This document shows, in pieces, positions 52,501-61,069 of a stretch of 64,000 nucleotides of DNA (position 1 is its first letter; each line of letters starts with the position of its first letter). A model generated the notes under the pieces. That model was not told the DNA's origin, did not search any database, and saw only the letters and a program-made list of their open reading frames with translations. The stretch covers positions 1,054,001 through 1,118,000 of the forward strand of contig NZ_BHGK01000001.1 of assembly GCF_003574295.1 (NCBI RefSeq). The letters run 5' to 3'. The stretch is from Mediterraneibacter butyricigenes. GTDB taxonomy: Bacteria; Bacillota; Clostridia; Lachnospirales; Lachnospiraceae. The translations under genes were made by a program, and so were the position numbers.

Positions 52501-55276
52501 GCTGGGCAAGCCTGCGCTGTACCTTCGGCCAGGGCAGCTGCGTTTCCTCCGGGCTGCCGGCACGGACAACGAACAGGCTGTTGCTGTTACTGCCGCCGTA
52601 TTCCTGAGCCAGCCATGCAGCGGTATCTTTCTCTCTTGCATGGTCTTTCATATAACGGACGACAGCGTGTTTACTCTCGATATTGCCGTTCCATGCACAA
52701 ATGGCAGTATCAATATCTTCCTGAGAAAGAGGGCGCAGAAGTTCATGGAGCTTTGGATAGGTTTCGTCGATCACTTCCCGGTGCAGTCGCTGTCGGAACT
52801 CCGGCACATCCGAATAGAGGCGGATCAGCTCCATATCCTTAGAACCAAGGACCGCACGGCGCACAGCGGCATTGCCCTCGATGACAGCATTTTCACGGTC
52901 AGAATGCCCGCAGGCATTGCGGTATGCGGTATCCTCGGAAATGGCGGCAGTCACCACAGTCTTATACTGCTCAAACTGCTCCCGAAGGGTAGGCTTTGGC
53001 GTTTCTTTCTCCACCTCCGGCTGCTGGGCTTGGATGGTATCTTCTTCTGCCAATTCCTTTTCAGCCTGGATTTTGTCATACTGCGCCTGTTCCTGTTCGG
53101 TAAGATAGCGGCCTTTCTGGACAAGAGAGGTAATGCGCTTGGCAACCTTTTCCCAGTTCAAGTGAACATCCGGGCAGTCCTGCTTTTTATAGTGCAGTCC
53201 TTTCCCATCGTGATCTTCGCCGCTGTGTGTTGCGCCGGACAGGGCATGAGAGCGTCCGCCAATGCCATACTCGTCTTTGAGGAATCTCACTTTCTCCTTA
53301 TCCGTATGGTTTGCCATGAAGAACGCATAGATACGGCCTTTTCCTCCGGCGAAACTGCTGCCGCCGGTCATAGCGGCGTCGATCTCATCCTCGGTAATGA
53401 AGTGCTGAACTGTTGGCACTTGGGAAAGGTCTGAAGAAAAGGTCCTGCGCGGCAGGTCAAGGTCCTTCAAGTTCTCCCAGATCTCCCTTGGTCTGTGATA
53501 GTGAAAACGCAACAGGTCACGGTCCTGCTGATAGGCAGTCCAGAAGGCGGCGTATTCTTCCTTGAGGGTCTGGCGGAAAGCCGGGTCACTCAGCTGCTCC
53601 GTCAGGCGGCGGGTCTCCTCCGGGAAACCATTGCCTTTGATCTCTGACAGGCAGGACAAATATCCGTCTTTTCTGGCGTCCTCACTGAGATCGTGATACA
53701 GATGCCAGAGCTTTTCCGAGAGGAGGGAGCGTTCATAGCCTGCCGCTTCTGCAAGCTCCACATTGGAGGCAAACTGACCACTTTCCAAAAGCTCCCCGAT
53801 ACGCTCTGCGGCGCTCTCCCAAGAAATGACCTGGGCAGACCTGTCATAACGGACAGACTTCCCATGGGAAAGATGGATACCATCCTCGGCATACCATGCG
53901 CTCACACTGCCAAGGCCATTGCCGCCGTGGTACAGCGTTTTCAGTATCTCGGCAATCTCAGCGGTGGTTTTCTGCTTTTCAAAGGCTGCAACCACACGCT
54001 CCCTTTGACGGTCTGTATTGCCGCCCAAACGCAGCACATGGTCGATGTCATTTTGGGCAAAAGAAAAAGCAGAGGATGTATGCGCTACATTCTCTGCCTC
54101 ATCTATGGATTGGATCTGTTCCGCTTCGGAGAGGAACAGGTTTAGAGTCAGCTGTTGATAAGCTCCGCCATCAGGATCTCCTCTGCCTGGGCTTTGCAGT
54201 TGTTCATCAGCCCCACCCACTTCATGGGATCGCTGGCTTTCAATTCCTCGGTGGCTCCCGCTTCTTTCGCCAGCTGGGGCATCATCTGCTCCAGTCTGCT
54301 CTGGGCGGTCTCGTCGATCTCCAGAAGGTGCTGGTACAACTTCTCGTTCAGCAGCATCTGGTTGTAGAGGATGGGACGGTGTTCCTTCAGGTAGGTTTTC
54401 CTCATCCTGCCGTACTTGCCCAGGGTTTTCTCCGGCTGCTGGCTCAGCTTCAGGTCGGGAATCAGATAGTCTCCGTTCTGGATATAGGTCATGGGATTGT
54501 TCATCTTGTTTGCTCCTTTCTTGGTTGGCTTCGCGCTCTGCATTTCGGACGGTAACGCCGATCTGCCGCAGCACCTGCTGGTTGATCTGGCTGACCGCTG
54601 TTCCCAGCGCCCCGATGGTGGACGGGGTGTTGAAATCAAAGATTGCCATGAAATCTTCGTGGTCGAAGTAGCGTTCCGGCTCCAGTCCACAGCGGGACAT
54701 CAAAGCGTAAGTGATACTGACGGTGGCTGCTGCCTTGAACTGTACTCCGATGTTAAACTCATCATATTCCTCCAAAAAGGAACCGTCAACGATATAGAAG
54801 AAGTCCTGCTGATGCTCCGTCCAGTATTCCTCAGCCAGTTTTCCGGCTACCTCAGTGAGCTGTCCGGCAAGGTCATCACCGGAAACATCATAGGTGCGCT
54901 CAAGCATGGCCTGCACCGAATCCAAATGGCGCTCCTCCAGCTGCCACAGCCAGGGAGTGCGGGAATGTTCACGGGTTCCGGTGTCGGAAATATCAAAAAC
55001 ATAGCGCAGGCGGGGTCTGTCCCCGGAATCGTCCACCAGAGCGATTCCCTTGGAGCCGCGCCTTACATACCGGCCCATCTTTTCATTCCACAAATCGTAC
55101 TCTGCACAGGCGGTGGCGTCCGGACGCTGGGCGTAGATCATCAACTGCTCATGGAACGGGTACTTGTAAAGGCGGGAAGCAGTGGTGAGAAACCCTGCCC
55201 ATTCCTGCCAGCTCCCCGTGAGCTGCGTTGTTACCTTCTCCGCCATCTGTGCATATAGTTCAGCTTTGGTTGGCAT
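46505..55276 (-). CDS. giant N6-methylase / SNF2 helicase of the ICE
   Basis: 2923 residues. N-terminal ICE domain (WQEWAGFLTTASRLYKYPF), a disordered linker at about 255-380, several repeated 'large polyvalent' regions, an adenine methyltransferase near residue 1400 (NILEPSMGVGNFFGMLPEK and IGNVPFGQY in place of NPPY), then a SNF2 helicase: LLAHEVGAGKTFEM near 2080, FVDEAHNYKNLF near 2240, FATGTPVSNSMTELY, and LAQRKGRIERQGNQN near 2600. ATG 55276 has AAAGGAGGA upstream. Such fused proteins are typical of Tn1549-type ICEs and are thought to protect or open entering DNA. A tnpV gene is nested out of frame in the linker. Confidence 0.92.
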   Translation of the reverse strand: MPTKAELYAQMAEKVTTQLTGSWQEWAGFLTTASRLYKYPFHEQLMIYAQRPDATACAEYDLWNEKMGRYVRRGSKGIALVDDSGDRPRLRYVFDISDTGTREHSRTPWLWQLEERHLDSVQAMLERTYDVSGDDLAGQLTEVAGKLAEEYWTEHQQDFFYIVDGSFLEEYDEFNIGVQFKAAATVSITYALMSRCGLEPERYFDHEDFMAIFDFNTPSTIGALGTAVSQINQQVLRQIGVTVRNAEREANQERSKQDEQSHDLYPERRLSDSRPEAEPAAGENPGQVRQDEENLPEGTPSHPLQPDAAEREVVPAPSGDRRDRPEQTGADDAPAGERSGSHRGIESQRSHEVGGADEQLQSPGRGDPDGGAYQQLTLNLFLSEAEQIQSIDEAENVAHTSSAFSFAQNDIDHVLRLGGNTDRQRERVVAAFEKQKTTAEIAEILKTLYHGGNGLGSVSAWYAEDGIHLSHGKSVRYDRSAQVISWESAAERIGELLESGQFASNVELAEAAGYERSLLSEKLWHLYHDLSEDARKDGYLSCLSEIKGNGFPEETRRLTEQLSDPAFRQTLKEEYAAFWTAYQQDRDLLRFHYHRPREIWENLKDLDLPRRTFSSDLSQVPTVQHFITEDEIDAAMTGGSSFAGGKGRIYAFFMANHTDKEKVRFLKDEYGIGGRSHALSGATHSGEDHDGKGLHYKKQDCPDVHLNWEKVAKRITSLVQKGRYLTEQEQAQYDKIQAEKELAEEDTIQAQQPEVEKETPKPTLREQFEQYKTVVTAAISEDTAYRNACGHSDRENAVIEGNAAVRRAVLGSKDMELIRLYSDVPEFRQRLHREVIDETYPKLHELLRPLSQEDIDTAICAWNGNIESKHAVVRYMKDHAREKDTAAWLAQEYGGSNSNSLFVVRAGSPEETQLPWPKVQRRLAQLIQEDRFYTEEEQDRFDDIDPIAIREALEERGIVNGQVADPEKLDNAPFIQQVMSDAETEQTSEVSISDEEYDAVRRPIPQRTSYDPAAPVYAVGDTVYIEDDAYQITELREDTVQLLPTGMVYPIYRAERKEQFEQLLRADRRNAYYTEFLPTDPDKADQDLRDVLAHGLMDEADKKQISTLLQSGRSNSEIAYWLSRAYSGEIETLNLETGDIADYRTTAQGMELEVMDAEEKRLAMLYFRWDEVASLLRGMYARQQDGFGQEQPQPATESPTFHSETMAVYPGDKNNLPYDVVVERLHIEEPEPPAPVTEPEKTFEEVLDEHPVSIQVNGQWQTFPNAKAAEEASYEEYKANLRRNAKNFRITDEHLGEGGPKAKFQANVNAIRLLKELEAAGQQASPEQQEVLSRYVGWGGLSDAFDPEKPVWALEYAQLKELLTPEEYAAARSSTLNAHYTSPTVIQAIYEAVDRMGFETGNILEPSMGVGNFFGMLPEKMRNSRLYGVELDPVSGRIAKQLYPKADITVGGFETTDRRDFFDLAIGNVPFGQYQVNDKAYNKLNFSIHNYFFAKALDQVRPGGVVAFVTSRYTMDAKDSTVRRYLAQRAELLGAIRLPNDAFKKNAGAEVVSDIIFLQKRDRPLDIVPEWTQTGQTEDGFAINRYFIDHPEMVLGRQEPVSTAHGMDYTVNPIEGLELSDQLHDAVKYIHGTYQEAELPELGEGEAIDTSIPADPNVKNYSYAIVDGQVYYRENSCMVRPDLNATAEARVKGLVGLRDCVQELIDLQMDAAVPDSTIREKQSELNQLYDGFSAKYGLINDRANRLAYADDSSYYLLCALEVIDEDGKLERKADMFTKRTIKPHQAVAVVDTASEALAVSISEKACVDMDYMSQLTGKTKEALAGELQGVIFRVPGQLEQDGTPHYVTADEYLSGNVRRKLRQAQRAAQQDPVYAVNVEALTAAQPKDLDASEIEVRLGATWIDKEYIQQFMYETFNTPFYLQRSIEVNYSSFTAEWQIKGKSSVSYNDVAAYTTYGTSRANAYKILEDSLNLRDVRIYDTIEDADGKERRVLNAKETTLAAQKQQAIREAFRDWIWRDPERRQTLVRQYNEEMNSTRPREYDGSHITFGGMNPAITLREHQKSAIAHVLYGGNTLLAHEVGAGKTFEMVAAAMEAKRLGLCQKSLFVVPNHLTEQWASEFLRLYPSANILVTTKKDFETHNRKKFCARIATGDYDAIIMGHSQFERIPISRERQERLLYEQIDEITEGIAEVQASGGERFTVKQLERTRKSLEARLEKLQAEGRKDDVVTFEQLGVDRLFVDEAHNYKNLFLYTKMRNVAGLSTSDAQKSSDMFAKCRYMDEITGNRGVIFATGTPVSNSMTELYTMQRYLQYERLQELNMTHFDCWASRFGETVTALELAPEGTGYRARTRFSKFFNLPELMNLFKEVADIKTADQLNLPTPEVEYHNIVAQPTEHQQEMVKALSERASLVHSGTVDPSQDNMLKITSDGRKLGLDQRIVNQMLPDEPGTKVNQCVDNIMQIWRDGKADKLTQLVFCDISTPQAKAPASKAAKTLDNPLLHALEGAVPLPEQEPVFTVYDDIRQKLIAQGMPADQIAFIHEANTEVRKKELFSKVRTGQVRVLLGSTAKMGAGTNVQDRLVALHDLDCPWRPGDLAQRKGRIERQGNQNPLVHVYRYVTEGTFDAYLWQTVENKQKFISQIMTSKSPVRSCDDVDETALSFAEIKALCAGDPRIKERMDLDVEVSRLKLMKADHQSKQYRLEDQLLKYFPEEIEKHKGFIKGFESDLEVLAAHPHPEDGFAGMEIRGDLLTDKENAGAALLDACKEVKTSDPVQIGSYRGYAMSVEFSAWKQEYTLLLKGQMTHRATLGTDPRGNLTRIDNALAQMPQRLEAAKAQLDNLYQQQAAAKEEVGKPFLYEEELRSKNARLVELDTLLNIDGKGQAHTESVVAKSTRPSVLDTLKRPVQPRSTDKKPKQHEEVR
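54148..54504 (-). CDS. tnpV: TnpV-like protein nested inside the giant gene
   Basis: 118 residues in a frame shifted by one from the giant gene. MTYIQNGDYLIPDLKL, GKYGRMRKTYLKEHRP, then DPMKWVGLMNNCKAQAEEI match TnpV (PF14198). Its ATG 54504 has GAAAGGAG eight bases before it, an ideal ribosome site that also encodes residues of the giant protein. TnpV is a small protein of transposon origin, known from Tn4451-type elements, with a proposed Xis-like role. The same bases encode a disordered linker in the giant protein. Family motifs plus a strong ribosome site support real translation. Confidence 0.78.
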   Translation of the reverse strand: MNNPMTYIQNGDYLIPDLKLSQQPEKTLGKYGRMRKTYLKEHRPILYNQMLLNEKLYQHLLEIDETAQSRLEQMMPQLAKEAGATEELKASDPMKWVGLMNNCKAQAEEILMAELINS

Positions 55277-55354
55277 AGTGTTCTGTCCTCCTTTCAGTTT
55301 TGGGGTAAAAAGGTGGGGTGGCATATTGCCACCCCATCCCTGCGATTATGGTGT

Positions 55355-55570
55355 TTACTGGTCAAAATCCGGATACAACTCCAGCTCGGCAAACTCGGCA
55401 TCACTCATGGCCTGGAGCTTGCCCAGTGCGCTGTCTGTCAACTCCCGCAGCTCGGTTTCCTCCGGGGCCAGCTCGCCGCGCATCTCACGCAGGCTGTCGA
55501 TCAGTCCGGTGCGGCTGCCGGTATTGTAAATGCACATCAGGTTCATTTCCTCAAAAGTAAAGTTTCCCAT
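55355..55570 (-). CDS. transposon-transfer assisting protein (TTRAP)
   Basis: 71 residues: MGNFTFEEMNLMCIYNTG, TGLIDSLREMRGEL, then LRELTDSALGKLQAMSD and an acidic end. It matches the small TTRAP family (PF14203) found in Tn1549-type elements. ATG 55570 has GGGAG upstream; the ATG at 55591 lies inside the preceding gene. It is in the middle of the transfer operon. The biochemical role is unknown. Confidence 0.78.
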   Translation of the reverse strand: MGNFTFEEMNLMCIYNTGSRTGLIDSLREMRGELAPEETELRELTDSALGKLQAMSDAEFAELELYPDFDQ

Positions 55571-55571
55571 A

Positions 55572-58500
55572 TCAAATCTCCCTTTCCGCACTCTTTTTTG
55601 GCGCTATCTTTTTGTGTTCTGCCTTGGGCTGGCTTTTCAGCTGCTCCATGACGGACTTTTTCTTTTCCCGTTCCTCCCGATGGGCAGCGGCAGCCAAATC
55701 CATGAGGGAAATGGGCTGACCGTTGCGGGCCTGCTGTTCCAGCTCTGCCACCGTAGGCTCTTTTGCGCCATTGTTGATGATACCGTCGATCATGCCGTAA
55801 TCGTCCTCCACGGCCATCTCCGCATTTTTCAGCGGATTTTCCGGCAGGAATCCGGGGATCTGGGTAAAACCAACACTGTCACAGTAATGACAGGATACCT
55901 TACCGTCCTGCTTGATCGCAACGATGTCACTGACACTCATAGAAGGACTGTGAAAATCCGCCGGCTTTTGCAGATTAAACTGCTCATATAGTTTTTCCAG
56001 CTGCTCCGGTACCGTGCCAGACTCCCTCAGCGGAGCTGTGTAAATGAGGTCATAATTGCTGCGGTCTATGGAAATGTCATGGGACTTTAACCAATCCAGA
56101 TTCATAAAGCGCACATTCTGCGGATCGTCACGGCTCACCTGATAGATAGCAAAGCAATCTCTGTTCTGGGATAGAAATGCCTGTTCGCGTTCCTGCTGAT
56201 GTTCCTGACGCTCCATGACCTTTTCGTGGAACTGAGGGCTTTTCTCCCATTCCTCACGGTCCATGCCAAAAAGACCGCCATGATCCATGATTTCCTGCGG
56301 GTCAAACACCATGCTCTCCGTATTGTCCTCATGCAGCACATAGACGGTCAAACCGGCGGCATCCAGTTCCAGCGCCCGCTCTCTGGTAACAGGGAACATC
56401 CCATCATAGGAGTAGCCGTATTCCTGCATATCTGGTGTGGAGACCTGCTCATCCGGCATGGGGTATTCATCCAGTGCCTGCTCCTGTGCTTCCGGCAGCT
56501 GGGAAGAAGCAGCCATCTGACTGACCTCTGCCTGCATCTGCTGGTAGGCAGCTTCCTGCAAGGTCTCAATCATGGACAACGGTGCGTATTTTACCGAGTC
56601 TCTGCCCAAATCGTTGTCATCACAAATCTGGAGAACTGCCTTCATGCGGGAAATCTCCGGCATATCCAGCTGACCACCATCCAGCTCTTTCATGGACGCG
56701 GCATCGTAAAGGGTATAGTCCCAGCCGCTGTCACAGGATTGGATATGAAGATAGGTGGCATCGTCAATCAGAAACAAAGCCTCCTGCTGGTTGGCATCCG
56801 CCCCCAGCACTTCCATTTCTGGCATTGCCGTAGCCAGTTCCTTTACCGCTTTTTGCACCAGAGGATTATCACGGTAATAGTCGATTGCCTGGATGGTGTC
56901 CAGGTCAATGGTCTGGCCGGTCAAAATCGGAAAAGGTCCTTCATAGTCGCTTCCGTCTTTCAGCTCAAAACCAATGCCCTTGATCCCGTTCATTCGTTCT
57001 GCCGGAATCTCCTGATAAATGCGGACAGCTTCCTCCAAAGACAGGTTATCGTGGTATTCTCCGAGGTTTGGAAATTCCATGCACTCTGCTACATAGTAGG
57101 TCAGATTGCTGGTTGGCTGTCTATCAGATACCTTAGTGGCATCTTCTGGCTGCTCTATCGGGGCGGGCTCCGGCTCTACCTTTGCATGAGGGTCGATTCC
57201 GCGCTCTTTGCAGATTTCCTTATAGTGGCGCTCAATGTCGGAGATCAAAGTGCCGGAGGTTTTGTTGATGATCTCCAAACTGGCTCTCAACTCTTTCAGT
57301 TCCTTGCCCTGACTCCAACTGACAATATAGCCAAAGCTGTTTTCTCCTGTCTCGATGCCAAAATATTTGCAGACTGCATAGGAGATGCTTTCTGCTTCTA
57401 CTTCTTCCGTGCGGCGGCTCTTTTTCTCTGCTCCTTCTTCATTTTCCTGCTTTTTATGGTCATGCAGCTTGCTGTGAGCAATTTCATGGACCGTTGCTGA
57501 AACCGTCTGAACCTCACTCATGCCCTGACGAATGGCAATTTTCTGATGATCGGCAGAAAAATAGCCGTCCGTATCGGCGGCCATTGCTTCAAAAGTAATC
57601 GGCACCGGTGCGCTGTGGCGCAGGGCCTCCATGAATGCCTCATAATTTGGCACATTTCCGGAAAGGGATGATGCAAGCTCCGGCAAAGGTTTCCCGTCGG
57701 TCTGGCTCACATCAAAGACCTTGACCGGGCGAAACATGGGGATCTCGATTTCTTTTTCCTCTGTGACGATCTTTCCGTCTTTATCAAAAATCGGAGCCTT
57801 GGTATCCGGGTCCAGCTTCTGCTCCTCGATTTTCTTCTTATATGGTGTGGGGGCGATGATGGTAATGCCATGCTCGCCCTTTTTTACATGACGCTCAAAC
57901 TGGTCTTTCCACTTATTGTATCCGGCTACCAAAGTGGCGTCCGGCTTCTGCATATAGATGAGCATGGTGTTGTTTACCGAATAGCGGTGAAATCGGGACA
58001 TGACGGACAGATAACGCATATACTTTTTGCTTTCAAACAGTTCTTTGATGCCCTGCTCGATGCCATCTGTGATTTCCCTTAGCCGTTCTCGATTGGTGGG
58101 TTTATTCTCAGCCATGATTTTCAATCTCCTTTCCAAGTGTGTGATTTCTGCTGTGTGTTCTGCAATCCATGCCTTTTGTTCTTCTTCACTTTCATAAAGA
58201 AAAAGGTCCAGCAGGTACTCTACATAGGCTTTCTTCTGGATTGCTTCCACAAAACGGGGGTGCGGTTCTTCCGCCGGTGTCCTGGGAGAACGGTCGGCTT
58301 CCCATTTTTTCAGCAGATAGTAGTAATCGGACAGTACGCGATAACAGCGCTGTCGATCCTCCCGAAACTTCTGTGCCTCGGTTTTTTGCCGGACATATCT
58401 CCTGCGGGGCGGGGCCTGACTGTCATAGATCAGGCCAAAGTCATGTGCCAGTTTCTCCGCCGCTTCTTTTGGGGAGAGGTTAAAGAGCTTTGCGGTAAAG

Positions 58501-58688
58501 TCGATCACATCCCCATCTGCACCGCAGCCAAAGCAGTGGAACCGCTGGTCTACCTTCATGCTGGGGTTCTTATCATCGTGGAAGGGACAGCAGGCCATGC
58601 CATTTCGTTTGACCTCGATCCCATAAAACTCTGCCGCTTCTCTGGTGCTGACCGACTGCTTGACTGCTTCAAATACATTCTCTGCCAT
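55572..58688 (-). CDS. CHC2 zinc-finger / LtrC fusion protein
   Basis: 1038 residues. A primase-type CHC2 zinc finger at residues 30-60 (CCPFHDDKNPSM, FHCFGCGADGDVIDF), then an LtrC/ArdC-like N-domain (YLSVMSRFHRYSVNNTML), a metallopeptidase-like helix SATVHEIAHSKLHDH, and a long C-terminal DUF4316-like region. At residue 192 there is an internal ATG (58115, MAENKPTNRERL) with AAAGGAG ten bases upstream, the usual start of a separate LtrC. The two parts are in one frame without a stop, so both a fused and a shorter product are likely. LtrC-type proteins act on the transferred strand on entry; the CHC2 part may help prime it. Confidence 0.85.
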   Translation of the reverse strand: MAENVFEAVKQSVSTREAAEFYGIEVKRNGMACCPFHDDKNPSMKVDQRFHCFGCGADGDVIDFTAKLFNLSPKEAAEKLAHDFGLIYDSQAPPRRRYVRQKTEAQKFREDRQRCYRVLSDYYYLLKKWEADRSPRTPAEEPHPRFVEAIQKKAYVEYLLDLFLYESEEEQKAWIAEHTAEITHLERRLKIMAENKPTNRERLREITDGIEQGIKELFESKKYMRYLSVMSRFHRYSVNNTMLIYMQKPDATLVAGYNKWKDQFERHVKKGEHGITIIAPTPYKKKIEEQKLDPDTKAPIFDKDGKIVTEEKEIEIPMFRPVKVFDVSQTDGKPLPELASSLSGNVPNYEAFMEALRHSAPVPITFEAMAADTDGYFSADHQKIAIRQGMSEVQTVSATVHEIAHSKLHDHKKQENEEGAEKKSRRTEEVEAESISYAVCKYFGIETGENSFGYIVSWSQGKELKELRASLEIINKTSGTLISDIERHYKEICKERGIDPHAKVEPEPAPIEQPEDATKVSDRQPTSNLTYYVAECMEFPNLGEYHDNLSLEEAVRIYQEIPAERMNGIKGIGFELKDGSDYEGPFPILTGQTIDLDTIQAIDYYRDNPLVQKAVKELATAMPEMEVLGADANQQEALFLIDDATYLHIQSCDSGWDYTLYDAASMKELDGGQLDMPEISRMKAVLQICDDNDLGRDSVKYAPLSMIETLQEAAYQQMQAEVSQMAASSQLPEAQEQALDEYPMPDEQVSTPDMQEYGYSYDGMFPVTRERALELDAAGLTVYVLHEDNTESMVFDPQEIMDHGGLFGMDREEWEKSPQFHEKVMERQEHQQEREQAFLSQNRDCFAIYQVSRDDPQNVRFMNLDWLKSHDISIDRSNYDLIYTAPLRESGTVPEQLEKLYEQFNLQKPADFHSPSMSVSDIVAIKQDGKVSCHYCDSVGFTQIPGFLPENPLKNAEMAVEDDYGMIDGIINNGAKEPTVAELEQQARNGQPISLMDLAAAAHREEREKKKSVMEQLKSQPKAEHKKIAPKKSAEREI

Positions 58689-58694
58689 GTGCCT

Positions 58695-58973
58695 TTAACT
58701 GCCGGACTTTTTCACAGGGGGCTGGTATCCGGCGGCTTTCGCACGCTCACTGGCAGCTTTGCGGCGCTCGGCGCTGTATGGCTCCCGGACTGATACACAC
58801 CGCTTGGGGACGGTAAAGTTATGGGCGTCCTTTCGGGTGATCTGGTCGGGGTGCTTTTTTGCCAGCAGTTCCAGCTTCTCCATCAGACGGGGATCGTGGG
58901 TGTAGACCTCAGCCATTGGTTCTGCCTGGTTATAGAGGAGAATGGTTTCCCGTTCCACTAAAGAGAGCTTCAT
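58695..58973 (-). CDS. conserved ICE protein of unknown function
   Basis: 92 residues, basic: MKLSLVERETILLYNQAE, ELLAKKHPDQITRKDAHN, FTVPKRCVSVREPYS and a Lys/Ala-rich tail. Seems soluble and may bind nucleic acid by charge. It overlaps the topoisomerase stop by four bases and ends six bases before the CHC2-LtrC gene. The pattern is common in Tn1549-like ICEs (an ORF between topoisomerase and CHC2 genes), but no function is known to me. Confidence 0.65.
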   Translation of the reverse strand: MKLSLVERETILLYNQAEPMAEVYTHDPRLMEKLELLAKKHPDQITRKDAHNFTVPKRCVSVREPYSAERRKAASERAKAAGYQPPVKKSGS

Positions 58974-61069
58974 CGGCTGCCTCCTTTCCGCTGGTCAAAT
59001 TCCAGCTTGAAGTTAGCATACTGTCCATCGTCCTCCAAAACCACAGTGGCATCGTAGGTCTTGCCGGTTTTCTCCGAATATAGCCCCGTCACACGGACAC
59101 GGTCATCGTTCAGCAGCGCAGACACCACAGCCTTGGTCGGCTGTTTTTTCTTGGCAGCCCACCATTTGTTGTTTTTCCAGATTGCAAATCTGCAAGAATC
59201 ATTCTGACAGAAGAAGCCTTTTTGCAGTTCTGCAACTTCACCGCCGCAGCGAGGGCATTTGCCCACCACCTCACGGGGCGGAGTGAACAGGTACTCGGTT
59301 CCCTTGATGACCTGATAAGTCCCCACCAGATCTTTCAGCATGGTGCTGATCCCGTCTAAAAACTCCTCCGGGGCAAGCTGCCCGCGCTCGATCTCGCCCA
59401 GGCGGTACTCCCACTCGGCAGTCAGAAGCGGCGATTGCAGTTGTTCCGGCAGCACTGTGATCAGGGAAACTGCATCGTGGGAAGGGAGAAGCTGCACCGT
59501 TTTCCTGCTCTTTTTTCGTTCCAGAAAACCGGCAGATACCAGCTTTTCCAAAATACCGGCACGGGTGGCCGGTGTCCCCAGACCTTTTCGCTCGGCGTCC
59601 TCCGGCATATTCTCTTTTCCGGCAGTCTCCATTGCGGACAATAGGGTGTCCTCCGTAAAGTGCTGAGGCGGACTGCTTTTGCCTTCTTTGACGATTGCCG
59701 CAGAAACCGAAAGTGTCTGTCCTTCGGTCAGCTCCGGCAGGGCTTTCTCTACGCCCTCTTTTTTCGGCTCTGTATCCTTCATTTTGGCACGATAAGCGTC
59801 CTCCAGTGCTTTCCATCCGGGGTGCTTCACTGTTTTTCCTTTTGTGGTAAACTCCCCACCGGCACACGCTGCAATCACAACGGTTTCCGAATAGATATGG
59901 GGCTGGGCTACGGCGCACATCAGACGCAGGGCCACCAGCTCCAGCACCGCTTTTTCTCCCGCAGGAAGGGCAGAAAGGTCTGCATCCTTGAGATTTCTGG
60001 TAGGGATTACTGCGTGGTGGTCGGTTACTTTCTTATCGTTGATTACCGTCTGCGGATCACAGGTAATGGCGATTCCTTTGCGAAACGGCATAGCACTGGC
60101 AACCAGATTCACCAACACCGGCAGGCTGTCTGCCATATCGCCAGTCAGATAGCGACTGTCAGTACGGGGATAGGTGCAGAGCTTCTTTTCATACAGGCTT
60201 TGCAGATAGTCCAGGGTCTGCTGGGCTGTAAATCCAAGCAGGCGGTTGGCATCTCTTTGCAGAGTAGTCAGGTCATAGAGGGCAGGCGGCTTTTCGGACT
60301 TTTCCTTGCACTCCACCTTTTTGATTGTGACATTTACACCCTGACAGGCTTCTTTCAGCTGCTCAGCAGCGGCCTTATCCGCCATGCGCTCCCCGGATAC
60401 GGTAAGACCGGGCAGCTCCAGCGCCACGGTATAAAAGGGAATCGGCTGAAAGGTGTCGATCTCAGCTTCTCGCTGAACAATAAGCGCCAGCGTCGGGGAC
60501 ATCACGCGCCCGATGTTGAGGGTTCGGTGATACAGCACGGAAAAAAGCCTTGTCGCATTGATCCCCACCAGCCAGTCGGCCTTGGCACGGCAGAGGGCAG
60601 CATCCCGAAGTCCGTCATAATCCGCACCGGGGCGCAGGTTTGCAAAGCCTTCCCTTATGGCAGAGTCCTCCATCGAAGAAATCCAGAGCCTTTTCATAGG
60701 CTTCTTGCAACCTGCCAGCTCATAGACGCTACGGAAGATCATCTCGCCCTCGCGTCCGGCATCGCAGGCATTTACCACTTCCGTCACATCCGGGGCGTTC
60801 ATCAGCTTTTTCAGAATATCAAACTGCTTTTTCTTATCCTTTCCCACTACCATCTGCCAATGTTCCGGCAGGATAGGCAGGTCATCATATCTCCACTTGG
60901 CATACTTGGGGTCATAGCTGTCTGCATCTGCAAGACCGGCCAGATGACCCACGCACCAGCTGACACGCCAGCCGTTACCCTCCAGATACCCGTCCTTACG
61001 GACGGTTGCGCCGATCACCGCCGCCAAACTCTGGGCAACTGATGGCTTTTCAGCAATTACAAGTTTCAT
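58970..61069 (-). CDS. topB: type IA DNA topoisomerase III
   Basis: 699 residues. Toprim domain start MKLVIAEKPSVAQSL, acidic DAGREGEMIFR, active-site CTYPRTDSRYLTGDM (Tyr), IGRVMSPTLAL, and a C-terminal zinc finger KCPRCGGEVAELQKG...CQNDSC. ATG 61069 has GGGAGG nine bases before it and overlaps the previous gene by 20 bases; the long extension to 61225 is that gene in another frame. ICE-encoded TopB relaxes or decatenates single-strand regions during transfer. All catalytic parts are present. Confidence 0.93.
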   Translation of the reverse strand: MKLVIAEKPSVAQSLAAVIGATVRKDGYLEGNGWRVSWCVGHLAGLADADSYDPKYAKWRYDDLPILPEHWQMVVGKDKKKQFDILKKLMNAPDVTEVVNACDAGREGEMIFRSVYELAGCKKPMKRLWISSMEDSAIREGFANLRPGADYDGLRDAALCRAKADWLVGINATRLFSVLYHRTLNIGRVMSPTLALIVQREAEIDTFQPIPFYTVALELPGLTVSGERMADKAAAEQLKEACQGVNVTIKKVECKEKSEKPPALYDLTTLQRDANRLLGFTAQQTLDYLQSLYEKKLCTYPRTDSRYLTGDMADSLPVLVNLVASAMPFRKGIAITCDPQTVINDKKVTDHHAVIPTRNLKDADLSALPAGEKAVLELVALRLMCAVAQPHIYSETVVIAACAGGEFTTKGKTVKHPGWKALEDAYRAKMKDTEPKKEGVEKALPELTEGQTLSVSAAIVKEGKSSPPQHFTEDTLLSAMETAGKENMPEDAERKGLGTPATRAGILEKLVSAGFLERKKSRKTVQLLPSHDAVSLITVLPEQLQSPLLTAEWEYRLGEIERGQLAPEEFLDGISTMLKDLVGTYQVIKGTEYLFTPPREVVGKCPRCGGEVAELQKGFFCQNDSCRFAIWKNNKWWAAKKKQPTKAVVSALLNDDRVRVTGLYSEKTGKTYDATVVLEDDGQYANFKLEFDQRKGGSR

